Origin: Psychrobacter fozii
GTDB lineage: Bacteria; Pseudomonadota; Gammaproteobacteria; Pseudomonadales; Moraxellaceae
Direction of reading: 5' to 3'
DNA length: 64,000 bases
NCBI RefSeq assembly: GCF_003217155.1
Contig: NZ_QJSU01000012.1
Location: forward strand, 1 to 64,000
Shown one piece after another: positions 35,952-44,685 of the stretch (positions within the stretch are counted from its first letter, which is position 1; every line of letters starts with the position of its first letter). A model generated the notes under the pieces. The model did not search any database. It saw only the letters and a program-made list of their open reading frames with translations, and had not been told where the DNA came from. The position numbers and the translations under genes were made by a program.

Positions 35952-36167
35952 CTATTTTCTCCTTTAATATAGACAGGTAACACGGTGATATATCGATTGA
36001 ATCTTTGTTATATTTCCAAACGGAAAACAATAAAATCTGAAACTTGAAAGCTAAATTGCCCATTCCGAAATTGGTTGCCTAGACATAGAAACACCGGAAA
36101 AATAATTTTGAGTAATCTGTTTAAGAAAGCCTAATGCCTGACCTTAAAACGCCATTAACCAAATATA

Positions 36168-37706
36168 CTATTGGATTGAATAACCAAACTGGATAGCCGA
36201 ATCCTTAGCCGTTTCCACCCACACACTCTTCGTCTGTGTATATTCGAGTAAACCTTCGTAGCCACTAGATCGTCCATAGCCGCTCTCACCAAAGCCACCA
36301 AACGGCGACATTACATTGATTGCCTTATAACTGTTCACCCAGAACGTGCCCGCATTTACTTGAGCGGCCATCCGATGCGCACGGCCGACATCAGCCGTCC
36401 AAACCGCGCCCGCTAAACCAAACCGACTGTCGTTTGCTAACGCTACCGCTTCTTCTTCATCATCAAATGAAATGACAGAAACAACAGGTCCAAAAATCTC
36501 TTCCTGTGCAACTCGCATATTATTTTTCACGTTGGCCAATACAGTTGGCTGATAAAAATAACCATTTTCACCGCCAAAAATTTCACTTGGTTTTCCACCT
36601 GCGGCAACAATCGCACCTTCAGCAATACTGTCGGACACTAATGAGTGTACGTGGTTGAACTGTTTTTGATTATTGATCGGTCCCACCATCGTGCCTTCCT
36701 GCCATGGCAAGCCTACGGGCAACCTACTGGCTGCTGAAGCAACCCGATCCACGACTTCTTGATAGACATTTCGATGAACCAATAATCGAGCACCCGATAC
36801 ACAGCTCTGTCCAGCAGCAGAAAACACGGCAGCTTGCGCACCCACTACCGCACGATCAAGATCAGCATCAGGGAAAATTATATTGGCTGACTTGCCACCT
36901 AGCTCCAATACGCAAGGAATGACACGTTGCGCAGCTGCCGAAGCAATGAGAGCACCGGTCTGTGGCGAACCTACAAAAACTACTTTTTTGGTTGCCGGAT
37001 TAGCAATCGCGGCAGTACCTGTGGTGTGTCCCAGCCCATTAATGACATTTACCAAACCACGCGGGATACCTGCTTGCTCAAGAATTTTAACGAGCACTGT
37101 TGAGCTTAGCGGGGTTAATTCAGATGGCTTTAGTAGTACGGCATTTCCTGCACAAATGGCCGGTGCAATTTGCCAGCCTCCGGTAAATATAGGTGCGTTC
37201 CAAGGGGTGATTTGAGTGACGACACCATAAGGCTCATGACGGGTATAGTTCAAGTGAGTGGTTGGTACGGGAATAACCTGTCCCATGATTTTGTCACACC
37301 AGCCAGCATAATATTCAAACATCTCTGCAACTTTTGCCACCTCAACTCGGCAATCCCGAATAGGCTTACCTGCAGATATGCACTCTAGGCGTGCCAGAGA
37401 TTCCGCGGCTTCACGTATTTTCATGCCGCATTTCCACATTAACTGACCTCGTACACTGGCAGTCATTGACCACCATAGTTTTTGAGCGTTAATGGCAGCA
37501 GCGGCCGCATCAGCAACAATATCTTTCCCCGCATCACGATAAATTAGAAATGTCTGGCCGGTCGCGGGGTTAATCAGTTCAATATCGTCTCCTTTACCTG
37601 TCACCAGCTCTCCATCAATCCAGCTGCCAAATTCAGAAGTACCTAGCAGTTCATTAAGCAATAGTTCAACTTGCTGCTCACCATTTCCTTCTACTATAAA
37701 ACTCAT
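36168..37706 (-). CDS. NAD(P)-dependent aldehyde dehydrogenase (betaine-aldehyde type)
   Basis: This 512-residue ALDH has the cofactor-site TPWNAPIF, catalytic Glu in ELGGKSANIIF, catalytic Cys in AAGQSCVSGARL and EEIFGPVVSV. It is full length. It resembles the broad betaine/aminobutyraldehyde/phenylacetaldehyde group, so the exact aldehyde cannot be named. It starts 3 bp before the dehydrogenase gene upstream ends (stop at 37710), so the two form an operon: the dehydrogenase makes a semialdehyde that this enzyme oxidises. Confidence 0.9.
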   Translation of the reverse strand: MSFIVEGNGEQQVELLLNELLGTSEFGSWIDGELVTGKGDDIELINPATGQTFLIYRDAGKDIVADAAAAAINAQKLWWSMTASVRGQLMWKCGMKIREAAESLARLECISAGKPIRDCRVEVAKVAEMFEYYAGWCDKIMGQVIPVPTTHLNYTRHEPYGVVTQITPWNAPIFTGGWQIAPAICAGNAVLLKPSELTPLSSTVLVKILEQAGIPRGLVNVINGLGHTTGTAAIANPATKKVVFVGSPQTGALIASAAAQRVIPCVLELGGKSANIIFPDADLDRAVVGAQAAVFSAAGQSCVSGARLLVHRNVYQEVVDRVASAASRLPVGLPWQEGTMVGPINNQKQFNHVHSLVSDSIAEGAIVAAGGKPSEIFGGENGYFYQPTVLANVKNNMRVAQEEIFGPVVSVISFDDEEEAVALANDSRFGLAGAVWTADVGRAHRMAAQVNAGTFWVNSYKAINVMSPFGGFGESGYGRSSGYEGLLEYTQTKSVWVETAKDSAIQFGYSIQ

Positions 37707-37709
37707 GAT

Positions 37710-38588
37710 CTACTCTCCCAAGCTGGTATTTTTGATAATGCAGTTAAAATCATCCTGATCAGGTATGTTTTCTTCGCTCTGCGCCCAAATCTCAGCTACC
37801 TGTTCGGCCAAAGGTAATTCTAATCCCATCTCACCGATCATATTCTTTGCCAAACGCACATCTTTGCGCATCAGTTGCATCGTAAAACCGGAATCAAAAC
37901 TTTGATTGAGAATCCAACGAGGGAAGTTAACCTCACTGATTGCGCTACGACCTGAACCAGCGTTCAAACCAGCAATAAGGTCTTCAGGATCAAGTCCTGC
38001 CTTGGTGCCCAAAGCGACTGCTTCGGCAGTGGTCACTAGATGCGCAGCACAAAGTAGATTATTGATCAGTTTGGCCGCATGTCCGTTACCAGACTTTCCC
38101 ATGTAGACCACTTTTGAGCTTAGCGCATCCAAATACAACTTGGCACGTTCAAGTGAACTCCTTTCACCACCAACAACCATCACCATAGTGCCGGCTTCAG
38201 CGCCCGCTGGACCGCCACTAACAGGGCAATCTAATAACTGATGGCCTAACTGATTCAGCTCTACCCATAGTGCACGTGTCACCTCTGGTTCTGAGGTAGA
38301 AGTATCAATAATCAGGGTATTGGGCTGAGCACAGTCAATAATGCCATCTTTGCCTTTAACAACTGCTTGTACATGCTTTGCCATAGGCAGAGATAGAATG
38401 ATGACACTAGATTCAGCACACAGCGCTTTAATGTCTGCAACAACAGTCACGCCGATATCCTTGGCAGATTGACGTTGGGCTTCTCCTATGTCAGTGCCGA
38501 ACACACTAAAACCCTCGCGGAGCAAAGACTGAGCCATACCGTTACCCATACGGCCTAATCCGATGATGCCTAAAGTATTTTTATTCAT
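37710..38588 (-). CDS. 3-Hydroxyisobutyrate dehydrogenase family enzyme
   Basis: This protein has 292 residues from ATG 38588, which has AGGGACAGG upstream; the frame reaches 38639 but those 17 codons lie before the Shine-Dalgarno. It has the N-terminal Rossmann GLGRMGNGMAQSL, the substrate-binding DCPVSGGPAGAEAGTM with its conserved Ser/Gly-Gly, GKSGNGHAAKLINNL with the catalytic Lys and a C-terminal MRKDVRLA. The family oxidises beta-hydroxy acids (3-hydroxyisobutyrate, tartronate semialdehyde and similar). It is upstream in the operon with the aldehyde dehydrogenase. Confidence 0.9.
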   Translation of the reverse strand: MNKNTLGIIGLGRMGNGMAQSLLREGFSVFGTDIGEAQRQSAKDIGVTVVADIKALCAESSVIILSLPMAKHVQAVVKGKDGIIDCAQPNTLIIDTSTSEPEVTRALWVELNQLGHQLLDCPVSGGPAGAEAGTMVMVVGGERSSLERAKLYLDALSSKVVYMGKSGNGHAAKLINNLLCAAHLVTTAEAVALGTKAGLDPEDLIAGLNAGSGRSAISEVNFPRWILNQSFDSGFTMQLMRKDVRLAKNMIGEMGLELPLAEQVAEIWAQSEENIPDQDDFNCIIKNTSLGE

Positions 38589-39866
38589 ACCTGTCCCTTT
38601 ATTTTTGTATCTTTTGTCAGTTTTATTGTAACCAATCAAACATTAAGAAGAACTACAGTGAATAGAGTTTTGTGTTCTAAAAAAGGCAACACTAACGTCA
38701 GCAACGAGACAGTTTTCTCTTCACTTCATTTTGTTATTTATGGAAATTGGTGAGACGTTGCTAAAATAGCTGGCATAGATTTACTTTAACGGATTAATGA
38801 CTTGGCTTTGGTAACGCTGTCCTTTCGGTCTTGGTGGGCGGATTTTTTGTGTGGATGAGGTTGCCTAGATAAATACGGAGACCGAGTACAAGATCCAGAG
38901 AATTACCAGCTCAGTTGCCTTAGTTAGCCAATCAAGGTAATGACACATCTCAAATAGTATAGAGGTACGGCGGGATGATGAAGAATCTTAAAGGTGGGAC
39001 GAAGCCCTTGGTTGCGGTTGTATTCAGGGAGATATTGTGGATCGTCCATATGGTGAGTATTTTTTCCAGCGTATTCCTCTCACAAAGCTTATTGGGGTAA
39101 ACGATAGTTGTGACAATTTTGGAAAATAATCGAAGTCGACAAAAACCTATTTTCGAGACTTACGACTTAATATTCGATTTTCATAAAGATAGTTGGCGTT
39201 ATCACTCGTTTGCCAAAGCTGTTTGGGATTCAAAGGATCATCCTTATCCATCGATATATATTCACTTAAATGCAAGATAAACCTGAATTCTTTAATAAAA
39301 TTTGAGCCTCAATATAGTGGAGAGTTGGTTTTTGAGCATAATTAAGTACTTTTATTCATATTATATTTCGATAGAGGGTCACTATCTCATAGCTCATACT
39401 ACGTCCTGAAGCCTCAGATTATCTTTGCATCATCCCCTTCTCTATCAAATCATTAAATCTTGTAGTAACTAATTCTCTCATCACTGTAGAAAACAGGCTA
39501 GACCATAGTCTATTTTTTGGTCCTCAAACTATAGATATCTAATACTATCACCGACTAAATAGTCTCCATTTCTGTATCAATCTCAAAAGTAGCAGCTAGT
39601 CCTCCTGTCACCTTTCTCTGAATATCAAGCAAGAGAAGGCTCTACTTACTTATCATTTAGGGATTCACTTTCAATATTTTGGTCTAATCTGATAGTAGAG
39701 TGGAGGTAAAAATACTATAAAAATGCAGTGCCCAAATACGAGTTAAATATTAATTTACATCAATATAATACCGATATATAATTACCAACATAGGCTACAT
39801 CCCTTTATCTACGGTTTATGTAGAATTAAATCATTTGAAATAGGTTTGTCGACCTACCTTGACATG
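38589..39866. other. Long AT-rich region without a confident gene
   Basis: These 1.28 kb separate the catabolic cluster from the island repeat. Two adjacent plus-strand fragments look like gene debris: a frame ending near 39129 (about 45 codons; GCGCIQGDIVDRPYGEYFF) and a frame 39110-39280 (GTG start, 56 codons; FETYDLIFDFHKDSWRYH). I cannot assign either. The remainder (39281-39866) shows nothing I can name. Confidence 0.45.
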
Positions 39867-39964
39867 GTAGAGGTCAGCAGTTCGAGTCTGCTTATGCCTA
39901 CCAAATTTAGAAAGCCCCGATCTCACGATTGGGGCTTTTTTTGTCTGTAATATATGGGCTGTAG
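39867..39964 (+). repeat. 98-bp direct repeat A (att-like: tRNA 3' end plus terminator)
   Basis: This 98-bp sequence matches 44159-44256 at 94 positions. Its first 37 bp look like the 3' end of a tRNA: variable loop AGGTC, T arm GCAG-TTCGAGT-CTGC and an acceptor strand ending CCTACCA at 39903. No 5' half of a tRNA precedes it. A terminator follows. Such tRNA 3'-end repeats are typical attachment-site products of integrative islands. A GTGACCAAA-type triple repeat lies just inside (40036-40070). No integrase gene is present. Confidence 0.85.
39912..39942 (+). terminator. Rho-independent terminator in repeat A
   Basis: AAGCCCCGATC pairs with GATTGGGGCTT around TCAC (one G-T wobble), followed by a run of seven T. 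The same hairpin recurs at 44204-44234, and a variant with loop ATCTCACGAT at 52331-52378. Confidence 0.9.
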
Positions 39965-40191
39965 AGAAAATTTCTTGCTTGCATCGACTCATAGTCATGA
40001 TTATACAATCAGCTTTAAATCATTTGAAAAAGCGACGGTGACCAAATGGTGACCAAAACGTGACCAACCCTTAAAATTGAAATCCTCTTTTTGACCTCTG
40101 TTTCGAATTTTAACTTTAAATCTATTGCTTGGTATCAGCTTTCATTGAAATCCTCATACTATATATTCATATTTTTTCAATTGTAGTATAT

Positions 40192-40314
40192 TCAACACGA
40201 GATATTAGAATATGCTAAGAAACACATATAATCTTTTAAATCATCACCTATTTTTGGCGCTTTATTATTAAATAAATATTTCGACCACATTTCTTGGAAA
40301 GTAGGTATAGTCAT
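40192..40314 (-). pseudogene. Tae4-like effector N-terminal stub 1
   Basis: This 40-residue ORF (MTIPTFQEMWSKYLF, then NNKAPKIGDDLKDYM) has a strong Shine-Dalgarno AAGGAG. Its first part is shared with two other short ORFs at 41097-41162 and 41933-42022. The pattern T-F-x-x-M/L-W-x-x-Y followed by a helix resembles the start of Tae4-family type VI amidase effectors, where IGG-x-V would come next; here the similarity stops exactly before that point. The catalytic Cys and His are absent, so it is a stub. The Tae4 match is my recollection of the family and needs a search. Confidence 0.55.
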
Positions 40315-40333
40315 AGCATTACTCCTTTATAAC

Positions 40334-41078
40334 TTAATTAAATGCAGAACAGCTAGGGTTTGGATATGTTTTATTAGGTAACTGAAATGATAAATTGATT
40401 AATATATTATTAGAATTATCATAAAATTCCACTCTATTTCCAGAGCAGTAAAATTCGAACCGAACCAAGGATTCAGGGTTATTTAAAGTTCTGTTAAATA
40501 CTTCTTTTTTATAAATTTTATCGTTACTTTTATTAAGCTTCTCAAAAAATTCTAAACCATACTTATTTATAAAAAAAGACTTTGAATTTTTACCATTAAA
40601 GAAATATAGACACTCTAAAAACCTATTCTCTATAGGATTAATACTACTAGGTAAATTATAAAATTTACCAAATTTAAATTTAGTAAATTAAATATATTAT
40701 TAGGAATATTTATTTTTTTATCCAAGTAGTTTTTACTTTTTGCCCACTATGCCCATATAAAATATTCTTCTTTAATATTTTTCCATCAAACTGACGTAAA
40801 TATTCAATAGAATTATCATTGATATATACCTCATCATCTAAACTATAAATTCTAAAAATACAATAATTATTAGGCGAGTTATCATTTTCTAGGTCTTGTT
40901 CATTATATCCAGCATAAATATATATATGCTCCTCAACCTGATATGGATTTTTTATTCCATTAATCTCAGCTTTTGTGTACCAGTCCGAATTAAATTTTTC
41001 AACTCTATTAGGTCTATCATTTGAGCAACCTACCAAAGCTAAAAACAATAATAAGAGCAGGGATTTTATAGTTCTCAA
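40334..41078 (-). pseudogene. Frameshifted lipoprotein, paralogue of the one at 41190
   Basis: The first 122 codons (40710-41078) encode a lipoprotein signal (LLFLALVGCSND, Cys18) and a domain paralogous to the next gene (NGIKNPYQVEEHIYIYAGYNEQDLEND region). A run of seven A after KTTWIKK introduces a stop. Other frames continue the homology (NIFNLLNLNL, then NRFLECLYFFNGK, NNPESLVRFEF, INLSFQLPNKTYP) to a stop at 40334, so at least two frameshifts have broken it. The open part may still be made. Function: perhaps an effector-immunity lipoprotein. Confidence 0.7.
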
Positions 41079-41096
41079 CTCATCTCTCCTTTTTAT

Positions 41097-41162
41097 TTAT
41101 ATATTAGTATTATAAATAAAAAAATATCTCGACCACATCTCTTGGAAAGTTGGTAAACTCAT
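41097..41162 (-). pseudogene. Tae4-like effector N-terminal stub 2
   Basis: This 21-residue ORF (MSLPTFQEMWSRYFF) has GGAG 7 bases before the ATG. It is the same leader as stubs 1 and 3, but similarity ends after the Tyr. It lies 18 bp before the broken lipoprotein gene, in the order effector start, then lipoprotein. Confidence 0.5.
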
Positions 41163-41189
41163 TTTTATCTCCAAAATTATTTCTTAAAG

Positions 41190-41936
41190 TTAGCATTCAG
41201 GGTAACTGTCATGTGTTTGAAACGAGAGACGTATTAGAAATTTTTTATCAGGATCGTATAATTCAACGATAGTACTGATACAAGCTAGTTTAAATTTAAC
41301 TAATGTATCAGGGTTGTCAATTACTTGTAGAAAGTCTCCTTTGTTATATTTAACTTCCTCTCCTTGACTAAAACCTTCACTGAAATAATGATTATATTTA
41401 CGAATATACGTTTTTACTTCTTTATCATCATGGATAAAATCTATGCACTCCTCAAACCTTGCTTGACCAGGCGGTATATTGATTTCTTGTCCATAATAAT
41501 CTTTCAAATTAATATTAAGTGGGTTAAAAATTTTCTCATCCATTTCCTTCTGCTGTATCCAAGTTGTTTCAACTACTCCTCCATAGTCTCCATGTAAGCT
41601 ATTTGGGTTTTCTTTTAAATATCGATTATCAAATTTTTTAAGATAATCTTGTAGACTTTGTGAACCAATATCAAAATCATTTTTTATTTTAAATACTTTA
41701 AAGTGACAATAGTTAAAAGCTTGATGATCGTTCTCAAGACCTTGTTTATCGTAACCAGAGTAAAGGTAGATATTTTTTTCAACACCGTAAGGGTTTGTGA
41801 CACCATTGATACTGTTGTTATAATAGCTTTCTTCATTGGATGCGAAGTCTTCAAAGCCATTTTCAGGTTTTGGCTCTTCTGAACAACCTAATAGAACGAA
41901 CATTAACGAGCAGAGTAAGGGTCTTAGTCGTTTCAA
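41190..41936 (-). CDS. Island lipoprotein, candidate immunity protein
   Basis: This 248-residue lipoprotein has a signal peptide with lipobox LLGCSEEP (Cys18). The mature protein is acidic, with IYLYSGYDKQGLEND and TTWIQQKEMDEKIF segments shared with the broken paralogue downstream. No named family is recognised. The start is a TTG at 41936 with GGGGAAG upstream, and it overlaps the stop of stub 3 (TTGA), so translation is coupled to that stub. Periplasmic lipoproteins placed right after a type VI effector gene are commonly its immunity protein; this role is inferred. Confidence 0.65.
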   Translation of the reverse strand: MKRLRPLLCSLMFVLLGCSEEPKPENGFEDFASNEESYYNNSINGVTNPYGVEKNIYLYSGYDKQGLENDHQAFNYCHFKVFKIKNDFDIGSQSLQDYLKKFDNRYLKENPNSLHGDYGGVVETTWIQQKEMDEKIFNPLNINLKDYYGQEINIPPGQARFEECIDFIHDDKEVKTYIRKYNHYFSEGFSQGEEVKYNKGDFLQVIDNPDTLVKFKLACISTIVELYDPDKKFLIRLSFQTHDSYPEC

Positions 41937-42022
41937 TTGACTTCCCCAGCTTGTGATGCTGAGTACTTTTCGTCACTAAACGAATATTTCGACCACATCT
42001 CTTGGAAAGTAGGTAAACTCAT
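41933..42022 (-). pseudogene. Tae4-like effector N-terminal stub 3
   Basis: This 29-residue ORF (MSLPTFQEMWSKYSF, then SDEKYSASQAGEVN) has GGAG before the ATG. Its first 13 residues equal those of stub 2 but for one. It stops where stub 1 also diverges, and its TGA overlaps the TTG start of the lipoprotein gene. The most economical view is an effector gene whose body was deleted, leaving its 5' end fused to the immunity gene. Confidence 0.55.
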
Positions 42023-42056
42023 TATTATCTCCAAAATTTAATTAAATTTTTAGCGT

Positions 42057-42755
42057 TCAGGATTGGGAACTTTCCCTATACTCTTCAAAAGCATCTACGA
42101 GCCCTGAAAGATGCTCACTAGCTTCGGCTGCCCATGCTAGCGGATCAGCTTCAATATGCACTCCTGCACCATTGAACCCATAAGCATGGCTGATATTCAT
42201 AGTAGAATCTAATACTGCTTCTGCTGATAGATAATCTCCCAAGCTATGACCTGTGGTGGTAATAACAGCATCTTCGCCTAAGCTCTCTTGTATTTTTATA
42301 TCCTCTAAAAACGCTTGCATGGTTTCGATTTGGTTTTCAGCCTTACCTTCTACAGCAAGATGAACCACATCGGCATATAAATCAGCAAGAGAAGATATAA
42401 TCTTATCAAGACTGTCAAAACCAGCTTCAGTACCTCTATTGGCTAGAACGTAATTACCTGTTTCTTTCTCTTTAAATACAATACCGTCATAGCCATCTAC
42501 GTTGACATGATTTGCAGGGTTAATCGCTTCGAGAGGATCTAATGAAGGCTGATATTCAAAATATCCATCGTTATCTAAGGACGATGCCACAAAGTCAAAT
42601 CGGGATTGAATGAACTCGGCCATATCCTTGTGCATTGCCGATTGCTTATCAGATTTTAGTTTTTCCCAATTATTTAAATCATTACTTTCCATCTCAGAGT
42701 AAGCAGCACGAGCTAGTAGCGCGTGATAAAAGATATCTTTAACTGACTGTGACAT
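42057..42755 (-). CDS. Lipase-like alpha/beta hydrolase, C-terminally short
   Basis: This 232-residue protein begins SVKDIFYHALLARAAY and has the class 3 lipase-like elements YVLANRGTE (about 102-110) and the nucleophile elbow GHSLGD with Ser171. Only about 60 residues follow the Ser, so the catalytic Asp and His are probably missing and the gene looks truncated from a larger lipase/phospholipase effector. No signal peptide is present. It sits between an RCC1-repeat lipoprotein gene and stub 3 in the island. AAAGGAAA precedes the ATG. Confidence 0.7.
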   Translation of the reverse strand: MSQSVKDIFYHALLARAAYSEMESNDLNNWEKLKSDKQSAMHKDMAEFIQSRFDFVASSLDNDGYFEYQPSLDPLEAINPANHVNVDGYDGIVFKEKETGNYVLANRGTEAGFDSLDKIISSLADLYADVVHLAVEGKAENQIETMQAFLEDIKIQESLGEDAVITTTGHSLGDYLSAEAVLDSTMNISHAYGFNGAGVHIEADPLAWAAEASEHLSGLVDAFEEYRESSQS

Positions 42756-42786
42756 AATACTTTTCCTTTAATTTTAGAGTTATTAT

Positions 42787-44043
42787 TTATTTATTAGCAT
42801 GAGTATTGAATAATGATTCGTGCAAACTTAGTACGAATTCTTTCGGCATATAATCTTCAGTTATTTCGCCTGTTCCCCATTGACCTCTGTCACTTTTATC
42901 GCCCCACATCCAAGCATTGCCTTTATCATCTATAAAAGAATAGTCGGCAAAACTACCTAAACCGTACTTTTTGACATTGATATTTTTACTGATAAGTATA
43001 GGTCGGTAAATATTGTCTTTAGTGGAACCAATTGGAGAATGATTTGATTTATATACAAAAGTTCCCCAAGTATATAACTCTCCATCAATGGTGTTAGCAG
43101 ATTTGCTATTAACACTTACAACTCGAGCTAAACCCTTAATTTTTTCTGGCTGATCAACATTTTCCTTGCGATTTCCTTGCGCTGAATACTCATCATCACC
43201 CCAACTCCATACTGTACCGTCTTCTAATAAGACAATATTTGATATTCCTTCGGAAATATCAACAACCTTCTTATCAAATATGAATTTACATATTTGTATT
43301 TGAGGGTTTTTAGACAATAACTTTGTACCTTCGATACACTTATTAGAAAATAAATTCCCATAACGATCTAGAGCTAAGAAATATTCAGCATTTCCATCTA
43401 TCTTAACTATATTATTGATACCAGTAATTTGAGTAGGGCTTTCAATTCTCTGACTTGAATTATTAAAAAGTTTCCAGCTGTTACTTCCTAGAAAAGATAC
43501 TGTGCCCTGTTTATTTATAAAATATGATGAACCACCAATTCCAGCAGAAACATCAACTACATCACTAACGCCTTTAATCTGTCTTAACTCTGTAATAAAG
43601 GTATCTTTATCGTTAGGATCTATCTCTCCTTTAGAATTACTACCCCAACCCCATACCGTGCCATCTTCTCGCAATAACAACATATGATCTGCACCTGACA
43701 CCGCCACTGCATCATTCACCCCTTCTACCTGTCTTGGCGTTGGGTCTTGTCCTGTCTTGGTATCACGCAGTAGACCATCTGTACCCCATGTCCAAAGCGT
43801 CCCATCGTCTTTCACCCCTGCGCTCCATGAGCTGGTCATGGCTAAGCGCTTGGGTTCGATGTTAATCTCAAGTGGGGTTTCTAAGGGCTCATCTGGCATA
43901 TTTGCCACAGGGTATTTGTCTTCGGTAAGGGCTTTGAGGTGCTCGGAAGGGGATTTATCGCAGGCAGGTAAAGTAGATATAATGATTATTGCTACTAAAC
44001 TCTTGATTATTTTTTTATTCAAGAAATTATTTATTTTTCGCAT
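42787..44043 (-). CDS. RCC1-repeat lipoprotein
   Basis: This 418-residue lipoprotein has a basic N-terminus, a hydrophobic segment and the lipobox STLPACDKS (Cys28). The mature part holds repeated RCC1-type blades: VKDDGTLWTWG, LREDGTVWGWG, LEDGTVWSWG, DKGNAWMWG, seen about every 50 residues, so a beta-propeller is expected at the cell envelope. It is the first gene of the island's minus-strand row and lies 31 bp before the lipase-like gene. A shielding or immunity role toward that protein is a guess. Confidence 0.82.
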   Translation of the reverse strand: MRKINNFLNKKIIKSLVAIIIISTLPACDKSPSEHLKALTEDKYPVANMPDEPLETPLEINIEPKRLAMTSSWSAGVKDDGTLWTWGTDGLLRDTKTGQDPTPRQVEGVNDAVAVSGADHMLLLREDGTVWGWGSNSKGEIDPNDKDTFITELRQIKGVSDVVDVSAGIGGSSYFINKQGTVSFLGSNSWKLFNNSSQRIESPTQITGINNIVKIDGNAEYFLALDRYGNLFSNKCIEGTKLLSKNPQIQICKFIFDKKVVDISEGISNIVLLEDGTVWSWGDDEYSAQGNRKENVDQPEKIKGLARVVSVNSKSANTIDGELYTWGTFVYKSNHSPIGSTKDNIYRPILISKNINVKKYGLGSFADYSFIDDKGNAWMWGDKSDRGQWGTGEITEDYMPKEFVLSLHESLFNTHANK

Positions 44044-44158
44044 AAACGGTAGTATTTCAGAGATAATTAGTAACCAATACTAACAATTCTTTACATAATT
44101 TTATAGTTTTTTGTTTGGTTTTTTAAAGTTAACTATTACCTAAGGTGTTATAAATAAA

Positions 44159-44256
44159 GTAGAGGTTAGCAGTTCGAGTCTGCTTATGCTTACCAAATTT
44201 AGAAAGCCCCGATCTCACGATTGGGGCTTTTTTTGTCTGTGATATATAGGCTGTAG
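44159..44256 (+). repeat. 98-bp direct repeat B (att-like)
   Basis: This is the second copy of the repeat at 39867-39964, with four mismatches and the same tRNA 3'-end-like part and terminator (44204-44234). Together they bound a 4.2-kb segment. The sequence before it has no 5' tRNA half either. Confidence 0.85.
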
Positions 44257-44685
44257 CAGTTCTGACTCTCATATATCTATACTTGTTCAATCTTGAAATA
44301 CAAACTCTACAAAAAGCATGTGCCCAAGTTTTACCCAAACGGTGCCTAATTTTTTTATTTATTAGATAATGATGCCTTCTGACCACTACATAACCTCTTT
44401 ACCTAATGGGTTCTGCGCAGTAATAAAAACTGCATCTTTGGGTAATAAAAGTTCCAATAAAGTTCTAGTGTCTTTGGAAGGCTACATTATTCTTAAAACT
44501 GTAGTGAGTTTGCTCATAGATTCGGATTAAGGTAGGGCTTAGCATTGAGTAATTTCTTAAAGTTTGAAGATAGGTCTTCAATCAACACTACGGGTCAATT
44601 TGAAATATTAGTATTATGTATTATTGAGCATGTTTAGATATCAAACTTACCTGCTACAAATGGACCTGAATACATTAGGAATAAC
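44257..44685. other. Intergenic region after repeat B
   Basis: No gene is visible in these 429 bp. The first part is a weak relative of the flank of repeat A. The promoter of the HEPN/CBS gene should lie in the last 150 bp. Confidence 0.4.

Noticed and set aside
39867..39903. Intact tRNA gene
   Set aside because: Only the T arm and 3' acceptor strand are present; no matching 5' acceptor, D arm or anticodon stem precedes it in either copy.
44129..44386. 85-residue minus-strand ORF
   Set aside because: It runs through the tRNA-like repeat and terminator of repeat B, so it is not a real gene.
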